DNA from: OLB23 sp965230965
Lineage (GTDB): Bacteria; Patescibacteriota; Microgenomatia; UBA1406; HO2-37-13b
Assembly: GCA_965230965.1 (NCBI GenBank)
Contig: OZ246401.1
Location: 434,001 to 498,000 of the forward strand
DNA length: 64,000 nucleotides
Reading direction: 5' to 3'
A program made the translations under genes and the position numbers. Under the pieces are notes generated by a model. The model was not told where the DNA came from, searched no databases, and worked only from the letters and a program-made list of their open reading frames with translations. Within the stretch, counting starts at the first letter, position 1, and each line of letters opens with the position of its first letter. This document shows positions 34,406 to 42,668 of this stretch, piece by piece.

Positions 34406-34630
34406 TTATAGTACAAACAAGGCATAAAACACAAGGAAAGCTGCAAGCAGAGCTTGAATATAGGCAATAATATCCAGGATCCCCGCATCATTAATAGACA
34501 AAGACTTTCTCATTGTGCTCAGTTGTCGAATGAGAATAATGCAAAAGAACATATACAAAATGCCCATGACAATACCAAAAAGCTTGATAAATAAGCCTAA
34601 AAGGTCACCGGTTAATAAAAGGTCTAACAT
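34406..34630 (-). CDS. Small two-helix membrane protein
   Basis: A 74-residue protein with two hydrophobic segments (about 10-35 and 52-73) joined by a polar loop RQLSTMRKSLSINDAGIL. The N-terminal segment begins almost at once. Such proteins occur beside pilus and surface genes in CPR genomes, but I cannot name a family. The gene starts two bases downstream of the PH-domain gene and so belongs to its operon. Confidence 0.6.
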   Translation of the reverse strand: MLDLLLTGDLLGLFIKLFGIVMGILYMFFCIILIRQLSTMRKSLSINDAGILDIIAYIQALLAAFLVFYALFVL

Positions 34631-34632
34631 AC

Positions 34633-35199
34633 TTAATGCATCATTTCGTTGATAATACTCACCACATCAGCTGGTTCTGGAACTGCTTGAAAATCAATAT
34701 CTTGCGTAGGTCCCGCTGTTTGGACGTGCACATCGCCATAATTAAAAAGTGAGCGAATAAATCCATTAATATTTGAGCCAACATCAGATACTTCTTCGAG
34801 TGTTGTTGCATTAATTTTTTTCTGAATAATATTAAAGTAATCAATATCCAGGACGCGCTGATCCGTAACAATACCTACATTAAATAACCATAAAATAATC
34901 TTGAGAAAAACAAATGTTGTAAGGCCGCTATACCAAAACACATTAAGGAAGAATATCTGTGCAACCGATAAAAAACTAGGCAGAATAAAGTTCATAATGA
35001 TAGGAAAAAACAAAGCGAGAACTGCAGAAACTATCCAAGGGATAAAAGTTATCGGATGAGCACGTAGTAACAAGACAATGTGTTCTTCTTCGTCTTGCGA
35101 CTCAAAGCGTGTTTTTGGATACACAGCGAATGCACCTAAATATCGTGAATGCCTGTATTTTTTCAGAATTGGCTGGCTATGTAGCGCTGTGTGTGGCAT
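34633..35199 (-). CDS. Membrane protein with bacterial PH domain
   Basis: A 188-residue protein: a polar N-terminus, two close membrane segments (about 55-75 and 80-110) and a C-terminal bacterial pleckstrin-homology-like domain with VTDQRVLDIDYFNIIQKK and LEEVSDV, followed by VHVQTAG. These domains are involved in envelope stress or lipid contacts in other bacteria, with no defined role here. A TATAAT box ends eight bases before the ATG. The 5S rRNA gene on the same strand ends about 60 bases upstream. Confidence 0.8.
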   Translation of the reverse strand: MPHTALHSQPILKKYRHSRYLGAFAVYPKTRFESQDEEEHIVLLLRAHPITFIPWIVSAVLALFFPIIMNFILPSFLSVAQIFFLNVFWYSGLTTFVFLKIILWLFNVGIVTDQRVLDIDYFNIIQKKINATTLEEVSDVGSNINGFIRSLFNYGDVHVQTAGPTQDIDFQAVPEPADVVSIINEMMH

Positions 35200-35259
35200 T
35201 GCTATATATTATACTATATTCTCGATTAGCCTCAAAAAAACATTTTTGGCCAAAAAAAA

Positions 35260-35369
35260 TGCCTCGGCCATGACCTATTGTCCCGTAAAGTATCGTCGGC
35301 GCTATCTCGTTTCACGGCCCTGTTCGGAATGGGAAGGGGTGGTGCCAAGACGCTCTAATCACCAAGGCA
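35260..35369 (-). rRNA. rrf: 5S ribosomal RNA, solitary
   Basis: A 110-nucleotide 5S rRNA on the minus strand. Helix I is TGCCTTGG paired with CCGAGGCA. The conserved loop CCATTCCGAACAG and the GTGAAACG and AGCGCCGA blocks are at the normal places. No 16S or 23S gene is near: an S1-domain protein gene lies upstream and a PH-domain gene downstream. Eight T residues follow helix I directly, so transcription may end there. It has its own promoter. Confidence 0.95.
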
Positions 35370-35380
35370 AATCAAAAGAT

Positions 35381-35409
35381 ATTATACAATGAAGTTTAGC
35401 GATATACAA
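35381..35409 (-). promoter_or_regulatory. Promoter of the solitary 5S rRNA gene
   Basis: On the minus strand TTGTAT, 17 bases, then a perfect TATAAT (complement of 35381-35386), ending 11 bases before the mature 5S 5' end. The -35 lies in the last codons of the S1-domain protein gene. Confidence 0.65.
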
Positions 35410-36481
35410 CAGGTTTATCGACGAGTGCGAAGACGAGACTAATGCGGCGTTGCTTTACATCAATTTTCTCGATATAGACAGTGATTGGCTTACCAATCTC
35501 AATACTTTCATGACCAGTTACCTTGGAAATATGGATAAGACCCTCAATTCCAGGTTCAAGTCGCACAATGTAGCCATATTTCTCTTTGCGAACAATTTCA
35601 CCCTTAACTTCTTTATCCTTTGGATATCTCTCTTCAATACTTTCCCAAGGATCCTTTTCAAGTCTCTTGATTGAGAGATTAAGTTTAAGATTGTCGTCAT
35701 TCTTTTCAACGACCATAACATCAATATCATCACCAACATTAAGATGTTTACGTGGATTGCTGACTTTCTGCCAAGAAATTTCAGAAATATGAATAAGGCC
35801 TTCGATCTTGTTAACCTCACAAAATACACCAAAGTCTGAGAAGCCGATAACTTTAGCCTTGTAAACCTTACCGACCTCAACTTCATCAAATTTTTTCTTA
35901 ATATCTTTATAAGAAATACCAAGAACTGAGGCTTTTTGTGATACGACAAGACGATTTTTTTCACGGTCAACTTCTAGAACTTTTACTTTAATTTTTTTAC
36001 CAATAAGTTGTTCTGGGTCACGGAGATACTCTTCAGTTAATTGAATCTTTGGAATAACACCACGAATACCCATAAATTCGATAAAGACGCCACCTTTACC
36101 GTATTCACCGCATACGACTTCGATCTCTTGTTCGCTTTCATGTTTTTCAGCCAATATGTTCCACTTACCACTCTCGAAGAAAGAGCGCATAGAAACTACA
36201 GGAAAGCCATCTTTTGCCTCTTCAACAACAACCTTAACAGGAACAGCATCACCGGCTTTAAGATAAGGAAGATATGAACCAAGCTCATGAGCTTCAATAT
36301 TGCCTAATACAGCATACGACTTCCAGCCAATATCAAACAATATACCTTTTTTTGTTAAATCAACAATTTTTGCCTGAATAATAGCACCCTTTTTTGGTGG
36401 GGTGAGGGGTTGCATTCCTAACAAGTCGGCCATAGAAGTGGCCTTCTTCATAGAAGTTACTTTTGTAGATTTCGCTGGCAT
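35396..36481 (-). CDS. rpsA: S1-domain RNA-binding protein (ribosomal protein S1-like)
   Basis: A 361-residue protein with four S1 OB-fold repeats (start points near residues 35, 120, 200 and 285), seen in recurring motifs such as KGILFDIGWKSYAVL, FGVFCEVNKIEGLIHISEISW and YGYIVRLEPGIEGLIHISKV. S1 helps mRNAs bind the small subunit. The number of repeats is four rather than the six of E. coli, as in Gram-positive homologues. It has a strong Shine-Dalgarno AAAAAGGAGG ten bases before the ATG and a leader of about 50 bases, unlike most genes in the window. Confidence 0.9.
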   Translation of the reverse strand: MPAKSTKVTSMKKATSMADLLGMQPLTPPKKGAIIQAKIVDLTKKGILFDIGWKSYAVLGNIEAHELGSYLPYLKAGDAVPVKVVVEEAKDGFPVVSMRSFFESGKWNILAEKHESEQEIEVVCGEYGKGGVFIEFMGIRGVIPKIQLTEEYLRDPEQLIGKKIKVKVLEVDREKNRLVVSQKASVLGISYKDIKKKFDEVEVGKVYKAKVIGFSDFGVFCEVNKIEGLIHISEISWQKVSNPRKHLNVGDDIDVMVVEKNDDNLKLNLSIKRLEKDPWESIEERYPKDKEVKGEIVRKEKYGYIVRLEPGIEGLIHISKVTGHESIEIGKPITVYIEKIDVKQRRISLVFALVDKPVVYR

Positions 36482-36550
36482 TCGTGTAGGTCCTCCTTTT
36501 TCATATTGATACAGCAGATACTATATCATAGCCTGCTTCAAAAAACAAGA

Positions 36551-38071
36551 TTATCTGTATAGAAAGGACCGATATTGAATTGCTTCTGCAATTATTTGTT
36601 CTGAGATTGATGCTTTTTCTTCTAGATCGGCGATTGTTTGGGCGACTTTAAGAATTTTAAAGTAGGAACGAGGTGAAAAATGAAGTTTTTTGAAGGCTTG
36701 CGATAAAAAATCGCGCGCAGTAGATTCGAGATTAACGAATTTTTTAACATCCTGCGATGATAGCTCGGCGTTTGTACTGGTGCTGCGCGCTTGTTGAATA
36801 GTGCGGGCTTTAATAACACGCTGGCGAATGTGCGCGCTTGATTCGGAAGTCGTATCTGACTGTAATAAATCCTTCTCGGGAATATTAGGAACAGCGATAT
36901 GAATATCAATGCGATCAAGAATAGGGCCAGAAAGGCGCCGAGCATAAGAATCTATTTGCTGGCCCGAACATGAGCAGCGCTTTTCTTTACTCCCATTAAA
37001 GCCGCAGGGACAAGGATTTGTTGCTGCAATAAGCAAAAAGCGAGATGGATATGTTGCGGAACCGTGCACACGAGTTATTGTCACGGTTCCATCTTCTAAG
37101 GGTTGGCGAAGCGCTTCGGTAATTGCACGCGGGAACTCTAAGAATTCATCTAAGAATAAGACCCCGCGGTGCGCCAATGTCACTTCGCCAGGTGTAAGCT
37201 CCGCGCCGCCACCAATCATACCGGCGCGGGAAATTGTATGATGAGGCGCGCGGAACGCGCGCGCAACAGAAAGACCTTCTCCTTTGCCTCCATACATAAT
37301 CGACTGGATCTTTGCGATATCCAGCTTTTCACTTTGTGTTAATGGAGGCAATAAAGAGGTAAATGCTTTTGCAAGCATTGTCTTACCGGTGCCCGGCGGC
37401 CCTTTTAATATAATGTTGTGACCGCCAGCAGCGGCAATTTCTAAAGCCCTTTTTGCTTGTTGTTGACCTTTAATATGACAAAAATCGTAGGCGCCATATC
37501 CTATATCTATCTCTTCACGCTGTATATTTTTCACGTCAACCTTTATCATCTTCTTCACATCTTGCAGATCTTTCACTAGCTCCAACAGAGAGCTCACACC
37601 AAAAATATCAACATTTTCTCCTGCATACAATGCTTCATCAATATTGTGAATAGGAATATAAATCTTTGAAAATTTCTCTTTCTCAGCAAAATCAAGTATC
37701 GGCAATACGCCATCTATTGCCTTTACATCACCATTGAGCGATATTTCACCGATAAAAAGTGCGTCATGTAATTTTCCGGGGTAAAAAATTTCCTGAGCCG
37801 CAAGAATTCCGATTGCAATAGGTAGATCAAATTGAGAACTTTGCTTTGGCACATCTGCAGGTGCCAAATTTACAATAATGCGACGTGCGGGTATATCAAA
37901 TCCGGCATTCGTCAATGCAGTCCGCACGCGCTCTTTTGCTTCTTCAACGGATTTCCCTGGCAACCCCACAATCTTCAGTTGTGGAAATCCTCTTTCTGCA
38001 ATATCAACCTCAACGGTTACCCGAATAACTTGCATCCCTACAACAATTGCCGAATATACTTTAGAAACCAT
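36551..38071 (-). CDS. comM: YifB/ComM family Mg-chelatase-like AAA+ ATPase
   Basis: A 506-residue protein. The N-terminal third is the S5-like/Lon-type fold of this family (AIVVGMQVIRVTVEVDI, then GLPGKSVEEAKERVRTAL). The AAA+ core has Walker A GPPGTGKT, Walker B LFLDEFLEF and a Cys cluster CPCGFNGSKEKRCSCS. The C-terminal lid domain is complete. ComM is a hexameric helicase that drives branch migration during natural transformation. With comF nearby, and recJ and recA elsewhere in the window, this fits DNA uptake in the organism. Confidence 0.93.
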   Translation of the reverse strand: MVSKVYSAIVVGMQVIRVTVEVDIAERGFPQLKIVGLPGKSVEEAKERVRTALTNAGFDIPARRIIVNLAPADVPKQSSQFDLPIAIGILAAQEIFYPGKLHDALFIGEISLNGDVKAIDGVLPILDFAEKEKFSKIYIPIHNIDEALYAGENVDIFGVSSLLELVKDLQDVKKMIKVDVKNIQREEIDIGYGAYDFCHIKGQQQAKRALEIAAAGGHNIILKGPPGTGKTMLAKAFTSLLPPLTQSEKLDIAKIQSIMYGGKGEGLSVARAFRAPHHTISRAGMIGGGAELTPGEVTLAHRGVLFLDEFLEFPRAITEALRQPLEDGTVTITRVHGSATYPSRFLLIAATNPCPCGFNGSKEKRCSCSGQQIDSYARRLSGPILDRIDIHIAVPNIPEKDLLQSDTTSESSAHIRQRVIKARTIQQARSTSTNAELSSQDVKKFVNLESTARDFLSQAFKKLHFSPRSYFKILKVAQTIADLEEKASISEQIIAEAIQYRSFLYR

Positions 38072-38105
38072 GCGGATATAATAACGAAGAGAAATTAAGG
38101 AATTA

Positions 38106-39086
38106 TTATGAAGTATGCCTAGACTTCAAAAATTCTGTCGCTGCTGTTTCTACAACCACAGCTACTGGTACAGCAAGAATAGCACCCAACAATCCACCAA
38201 TTCTTCCACCAACAGACAGTGCAATGAGCGTCATAATTGGATTGAGTCCGGCAGTCTTATTAATTACGTAAGGAACAATAATATTGTTTTCCATTTGTTG
38301 AATAATCAGATATAGAATAAGTGTTGTTCCACCAGCAAAAAGTGATGTTGATGCAGCGACAAGAAAAGCCGGAACACTTGAAAGAATAGGACCAATGATC
38401 GGAATGACTTCAAGTAAACCCGCAAGAAATGCTAATGAAAGCGCATAGCGAATGCCTAAAAGCGACAAGCCGATGTATGTTGTTAACCCGATAACAACCA
38501 TAAGAATGAGCTGCCCCCGCATCCAAGCTCCCATGCGCAGTTCGAGTTTTCGTGTAAATTCGGTGACAGTTTTGGCTTCGTGAGGCGACATAAGCCTCTG
38601 TAAAAATTTTTGAAGGAATATTTCTTCCAAAAGGAAGTAAAACGTAAAGAAAATAAGCGAAACAATAAAAAAGACATTGGAAAAAACACCGCTGGCAATT
38701 TTGAAAATATTCTGCGGGATATCAGGAAAGTAACGCAATGCTGATTCTGCGGTAAACACATGTGCAAAAAATGGGAATGCCGTGCTTAAAATCGTCGGAA
38801 GATTTGTTAAGAATGAGATGCTTTCCGTAATAATTGGAGGCAGAATAAATGCTAAGACAAACATCAACATGGTAACGGTGGTCAATATAACCAAGAATGC
38901 TGCAAGTGTTCTTGGAATGCCTCGGTGTGTCATCCTGTTTACAATAGGCTTAAGAGCGCTCATAAAAATAAACGCGAGAAAGAGTGTGAAAATTAGTTCT
39001 CGGACAATCCAAAGAGAGCGAAGTAAAATAAGAAAGAATACCGTAAAGATGATGGTTTTCGAAGAAATTTCGATCCGTTGCGTCAT
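38106..39086 (-). CDS. AI-2E family (PerM-like) transporter
   Basis: A 326-residue protein with seven to eight hydrophobic segments. The family pattern is clear: early PIVNRMTHRGIPRTLAAF, then a hydrophobic core, then a late stretch LEVIPIIGPILSSVPAF and NNIIVPYVINKTAGLNPIMTL. Family members export small molecules or ions; the AI-2 role of the name holds for few. Substrate here is unknown. It precedes no obvious partner; comF is next upstream on the strand. Confidence 0.88.
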   Translation of the reverse strand: MTQRIEISSKTIIFTVFFLILLRSLWIVRELIFTLFLAFIFMSALKPIVNRMTHRGIPRTLAAFLVILTTVTMLMFVLAFILPPIITESISFLTNLPTILSTAFPFFAHVFTAESALRYFPDIPQNIFKIASGVFSNVFFIVSLIFFTFYFLLEEIFLQKFLQRLMSPHEAKTVTEFTRKLELRMGAWMRGQLILMVVIGLTTYIGLSLLGIRYALSLAFLAGLLEVIPIIGPILSSVPAFLVAASTSLFAGGTTLILYLIIQQMENNIIVPYVINKTAGLNPIMTLIALSVGGRIGGLLGAILAVPVAVVVETAATEFLKSRHTS

Positions 39087-39107
39087 GCTTTCTTCATTAT
39101 ACAGTAC

Positions 39108-39827
39108 TTACGCATATTGTGCGTGCGCTCTTCTCGCAAAGGTAAGTGCATACACTCTTTCCACACCATGTTGTTTAAGCGTATGCGCAATTTCTCGTAT
39201 TGTCGCACCAGTTGTCCATACATCGTCAACAATAATTACTTTTTTGGGTAATTCTGCGTATGGCTTTACTGAAAAAGCCCCATAAATATTGACGTATCGC
39301 TCAGTCACAGATGATAGCTGCGACTGAGGTTCTGTATATCGCGTGCGCACGAGAATATCTGATGTGTTTTTTTGTAGCATAATTGCGCACGCATGGGCAA
39401 AATCATACGACTGGTTAAAGCCGCGCTCGCGATGGCGTTTTTTATGCAACGGCACCGCCATCACGTGCGCATCCTTAAAAAATATGTCGCTTGTCTCAAT
39501 AAGTTTTTTCCAAAATACTTCGGGCACGGAGTCAACAAGTGCCGAAACACCCGCTCTAATACGACGAAACTTTATCGACTTAATAATCTGTCTGAATATT
39601 TCGTCATAGTAAAAGACATTCATCATGCCATCAAGTCCATATAATCTTGAACATACGCCGTGTGTTAATCCATATCTACTGGTCTTTTCACAATATGGAC
39701 AAATATCAACAGAAACCGGTAGCAGCTTCGATGCACAGTCGCTACAAATATAGGCACCAAGTGCTTTACAGTTGAAACAGAATTTTGGAAAAAATACATC
39801 AAGTAGTGAAAATTTCGATATAAACAT
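39108..39827 (-). CDS. comF: ComF family phosphoribosyltransferase-like protein
   Basis: A 239-residue protein. An N-terminal zinc ribbon is built by FCFNCKALGAYICSDC and CPYCEK. The C-terminal half is a type I phosphoribosyltransferase fold with the PRPP-binding loop VIIVDDVWTTGATI. HKKRHRERGFNQSYD is the usual ComF signature. ComF is needed for DNA uptake in Bacillus, probably bridging the pore and the replication machinery. A TAATAT box lies six bases before the ATG. Confidence 0.93.
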   Translation of the reverse strand: MFISKFSLLDVFFPKFCFNCKALGAYICSDCASKLLPVSVDICPYCEKTSRYGLTHGVCSRLYGLDGMMNVFYYDEIFRQIIKSIKFRRIRAGVSALVDSVPEVFWKKLIETSDIFFKDAHVMAVPLHKKRHRERGFNQSYDFAHACAIMLQKNTSDILVRTRYTEPQSQLSSVTERYVNIYGAFSVKPYAELPKKVIIVDDVWTTGATIREIAHTLKQHGVERVYALTFARRAHAQYA

Positions 39828-39861
39828 ATCGATATATTAGAAGACGAAGGTTAAATTATTC

Positions 39862-40611
39862 TTATGAAGTAAGCAGATCTTTTCTTTGATTTTTTGTTAC
39901 AAGAAAAGCCTGCTGCAGCTGCCATTCGCGTATTTTTTTTGGATCCCCAGATACAAGTACTTCGGGCACTATGTTTCCTTCAAATTCTTGGGGTCTTGTA
40001 TATTGTGGATATTCAAGAAGTTTGACCCTTTCTCTTTTTTTATCACGCAGCTCAAGCAACATCGGATCATTACCAACTGCTTTTATCAATTCCTCAAGTG
40101 GTACTTCAAAAAAACTTTCTTCTTCTGTGGCTGCCTCTTTCTTTAATACACCTTTCTGCAGCCTCACAACAGCATCAATGATACATGCTGCAACAAGTTC
40201 GCCACCAGTCATAATAAAATCACCCAAAGAAACCTCTTCATCAAACTGCTCTCGCAGCCTTTCATCATAGCCTTCATAGTGGCCTGCAAGTATAACTAGT
40301 TCCTCTTTCTTTGCATATTCCTGAGCCTTCTTTTGCGTAAATACATTACCTCTTGCCGAAGTGCCGACAATATATGTACGTTCACTTTTTACACTTTGTA
40401 TTGCTTTTTTCAGTGGTTCAACCATCATGACCATGCCAGCTCCACCTCCAAATGGTCTATCGTCGACAGTTTTATGAGTATCAGTCGTAAAATCGCGCGG
40501 ATTCACGAATATAATTTCAACCTTCCCCATTTCTTGTGCTCGCTTAACAATACTTTCCTCCAAAAAACCTCTAAACATTTCAGAAAAGAGCGTTATGATA
40601 GTAATTTTCAT
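39862..40611 (-). CDS. trmD: tRNA (guanine-N1-)-methyltransferase TrmD
   Basis: A 249-residue SPOUT-class enzyme that methylates G37 of tRNAs to prevent frameshifts. Features are MKITIITLFSEMFRGFLEES, the substrate loop KTVDDRPFGGGAGMVMM, the knotted AdoMet site YEGYDERL and FIMTGGELVA, and the end PEVLVSGDPKKIREWQ. Length is normal. A TATAAT box ends seven bases before the ATG and is divergent from yidD. The usual partners rimM, rpsP and rplS are not adjacent. Confidence 0.97.
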   Translation of the reverse strand: MKITIITLFSEMFRGFLEESIVKRAQEMGKVEIIFVNPRDFTTDTHKTVDDRPFGGGAGMVMMVEPLKKAIQSVKSERTYIVGTSARGNVFTQKKAQEYAKKEELVILAGHYEGYDERLREQFDEEVSLGDFIMTGGELVAACIIDAVVRLQKGVLKKEAATEEESFFEVPLEELIKAVGNDPMLLELRDKKRERVKLLEYPQYTRPQEFEGNIVPEVLVSGDPKKIREWQLQQAFLVTKNQRKDLLTS

Positions 40612-40640
40612 ATACGATATTATAAGCTATACTATCCGCA

Positions 40641-40880
40641 ATGGTACGAAAATTGCTTTTAAAGCTCGTTCGCACATATAAAGCATCGGGCATTATCGAC
40701 AACCCGGTGGTAAAAATGTTTATACCGGGAGTTTCTGTCTGCCGCTTTCAGCCAACATGTTCTGAATACATGTACGAAGCTATTGAAAAACACGGTGTTA
40801 TAAAAGGACTCTATCTTGGTATTCGCCGTATATTGAGGTGCCACCCGGGGTCAAGGCCTAGCTATGATCCCGTACCGTAA
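40641..40880 (+). CDS. yidD: Membrane protein insertion efficiency factor YidD
   Basis: A 79-residue protein with the complete family pattern: FIPGVSVCRFQPTCSEYMYEAIEKHG, then KGLYLGIRRILRCHPGS. YidD assists insertion of inner-membrane proteins through YidC. It is usually encoded between rnpA and yidC; here it stands alone next to trmD. The start lies seven bases after a TATACT box. Confidence 0.95.
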   Translation: MVRKLLLKLVRTYKASGIIDNPVVKMFIPGVSVCRFQPTCSEYMYEAIEKHGVIKGLYLGIRRILRCHPGSRPSYDPVP

Positions 40881-40927
40881 CCAAAGTCTTGCATTCTATT
40901 TCTAAGGGGCGTATGATTTTTGTCAAG

Positions 40928-41314
40928 ATGAAGGTTTCAAAAACAGCATTCTTAGGCATACTCATCGTCGTCTTCATAGCTCTCGCCGCAGTTGTTCGTA
41001 TTAATGCGCAAAATTCAGCAATAGTCATCCATTCTGATGAGCAGTGTGCGGTATTTGATGGCAACATGAATATCTTCACCACAGAAGGCTATAAGGCTGT
41101 AGTAACAAAAAGTGCAAATGGTAATTTAACACTTACTTGTAAAGCAGAAGGCGTACCAAACGACACGGGAAAAGTTCTAAAATACAGTTTCGAAAATACA
41201 AACATTCCTTGTGTTTTCTTGACTGAAGACGGTGTTCAAATAACTAAAGACTGGAAAGAAGTCTTATCTCCAAGCGGTCACGCCTCCTACATCTGTCATT
41301 TTAAGAGTAATTAA
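40928..41314 (+). CDS. Exported hypothetical protein next to the BlaI/M56 pair
   Basis: A 128-residue protein with an N-terminal signal or anchor (about residues 5-24, ending in RINAQ) and a small beta-type domain with three Cys (EQCAVF, LTCKAE, IPCVFL) and a final SYICHFK. The start is the ATG eight bases after a TATGAT box. No family is known. Since it lies nine bases upstream of a BlaI-type regulator and an M56 peptidase, it may be part of the same signalling unit, for instance as ligand or target. Confidence 0.55.
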   Translation: MKVSKTAFLGILIVVFIALAAVVRINAQNSAIVIHSDEQCAVFDGNMNIFTTEGYKAVVTKSANGNLTLTCKAEGVPNDTGKVLKYSFENTNIPCVFLTEDGVQITKDWKEVLSPSGHASYICHFKSN

Positions 41315-41322
41315 TCTAACCT

Positions 41323-41700
41323 ATGTTAAACCAACACCTGAGCAATCTTGAGCAGGAAATCATGGATGTTATTTGGCAACTTGAAGAGTGCACTGTACGC
41401 GATGTAATCAAGGCAAGAGAGGGTCAAAAAAATCTTGCTTATACAACGATTGCAACAATTATTGATCGACTATATTCAAAGTCGATCGTAAAGCGCGTTC
41501 AGAAAGGCAAACAATACGTATACATCCCTCTCATTAGCAAAGAGGAGTTTGGAAAAAATGTTGCTGCTACATTTATCCAAAGATTTATGAAAAATTTTGG
41601 TGATGTCGCAATTGCATCGTTTGCAGAATCAATTGATGAACTTCCAGATAAAAAGCGGGCCTCTCTTATTGACCGCATCAAGCAGCATGAAAAAAAATAA
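41323..41700 (+). CDS. BlaI/MecI/CopY family repressor
   Basis: A 125-residue protein with the BlaI winged-helix domain (LSNLEQEIMDVIWQLEECTVRDVI, then AYTTIATIIDRLYSKSIVKRVQKGKQYVY cut at the wing) and a C-terminal dimerisation helix pair. In the classical system BlaR1 signals lead to cleavage of this repressor. Here it is directly followed and overlapped by an M56 peptidase gene, so the two clearly form a pair. No beta-lactamase is present. Confidence 0.9.
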   Translation: MLNQHLSNLEQEIMDVIWQLEECTVRDVIKAREGQKNLAYTTIATIIDRLYSKSIVKRVQKGKQYVYIPLISKEEFGKNVAATFIQRFMKNFGDVAIASFAESIDELPDKKRASLIDRIKQHEKK

Positions 41701-42649
41701 TATCTATCTCTCTGTAATGATTGGTTTTTTTATTCTTATTAGCGGTTTAATAACTGTTATTTTAGGTAAATTTATGCCATTTTTTGCTAATGAAACTATA
41801 TACATGTGTAGAAATATGGTTGCTGCTGTTTCTGTACAAAAAGTGCCGCACTATCTATCCAATATTGTTCTTTATGGTGCAATGATTTATGGCGTCTTTG
41901 TAATTTGTAAACTGGCAGCAGCTGTTTATCAATATAAAACAATGACGCGCAGATACAGCTCCGCACGAAAGAGAAGAGATACGAAGATAGACATGCTTAA
42001 AGTAAAATACCCATTTCTTCCAGAGATTTATGTTGTTGCATCGAGAGAATCTCGAGCATTTTCTTTAGGCTTTGTAAGAAGAAGCATCTATATTTCTTCG
42101 CAGCTAGTAGAAAAAATGAGCGATAAGGAGTTAGAGGCGGTTATTTTGCATGAGTACAAACACGTAAAGGACTTTGACAGCCTGAAATTGTTTATTGCGT
42201 TCGTCATTGAAACCGCGCTTTCATTCATTCCTTCCATGAAGGAATTTACCATATCGATGCGTATTGATCGCGAAATAGAAGCGGACGGCTTCGCTGTTCA
42301 CATACAAAAAACCAATACGCACCTTTTATCATCTTTAGAAAAGTTTCTACGTAGTAATGATGTGCATCAGCCACATTTCGTGCCCCGCTTCGCGCCGGGC
42401 GATCTGCTTGATGCACGCGTATCATCACTCTTACAGCATTCAGGTGCATACAAAAAACAATATTCTCTGCCGCGCCTAGCTGTCAGTATGCTTTCCCTTT
42501 GCACCATAGCCTACCTTGCCCTCACTCCAGTACATGCAACAGAAATGTTGATTGACGGCAAGACAAGTGTTATGGCTTGTACAGAAACTTCACCACAATG
42601 TTTAGCAATATGTGAAACCGGAGCCTCCCACTTAAGCAAGCAACGTTAA
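41687..42649 (+). CDS. M56 family membrane zinc peptidase (BlaR1-like, no sensor domain)
   Basis: A 320-residue protein. Three or four hydrophobic segments surround a cytoplasmic peptidase domain with HEYKH (residues 155-159) and a downstream Glu198 in DREIEADGFA as third zinc ligand. The C-terminal penicillin-binding sensor of BlaR1 is missing; only a membrane segment and a short Cys-containing tail follow. It overlaps the blaI-like gene by 14 bases. The input signal must come from another protein or from the membrane itself. Confidence 0.88.
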   Translation: MKKNNIYLSVMIGFFILISGLITVILGKFMPFFANETIYMCRNMVAAVSVQKVPHYLSNIVLYGAMIYGVFVICKLAAAVYQYKTMTRRYSSARKRRDTKIDMLKVKYPFLPEIYVVASRESRAFSLGFVRRSIYISSQLVEKMSDKELEAVILHEYKHVKDFDSLKLFIAFVIETALSFIPSMKEFTISMRIDREIEADGFAVHIQKTNTHLLSSLEKFLRSNDVHQPHFVPRFAPGDLLDARVSSLLQHSGAYKKQYSLPRLAVSMLSLCTIAYLALTPVHATEMLIDGKTSVMACTETSPQCLAICETGASHLSKQR

Positions 42650-42668
42650 TTTTTGGTATAACTATAGT

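Noticed and set aside
40641..40880. rnpA-rpmH-yidD-yidC type cluster as a sign of the origin
   Set aside because: Only yidD is present, with no rpmH, rnpA or yidC nearby; dnaN and the DnaA-trio at the right edge are better evidence for the origin.
41597..41686. Longer N-terminus for the M56 peptidase
   Set aside because: The extra 30 codons lie wholly within the BlaI-like gene and are not hydrophobic or family-like; the ATG at 41687 begins the first membrane helix.
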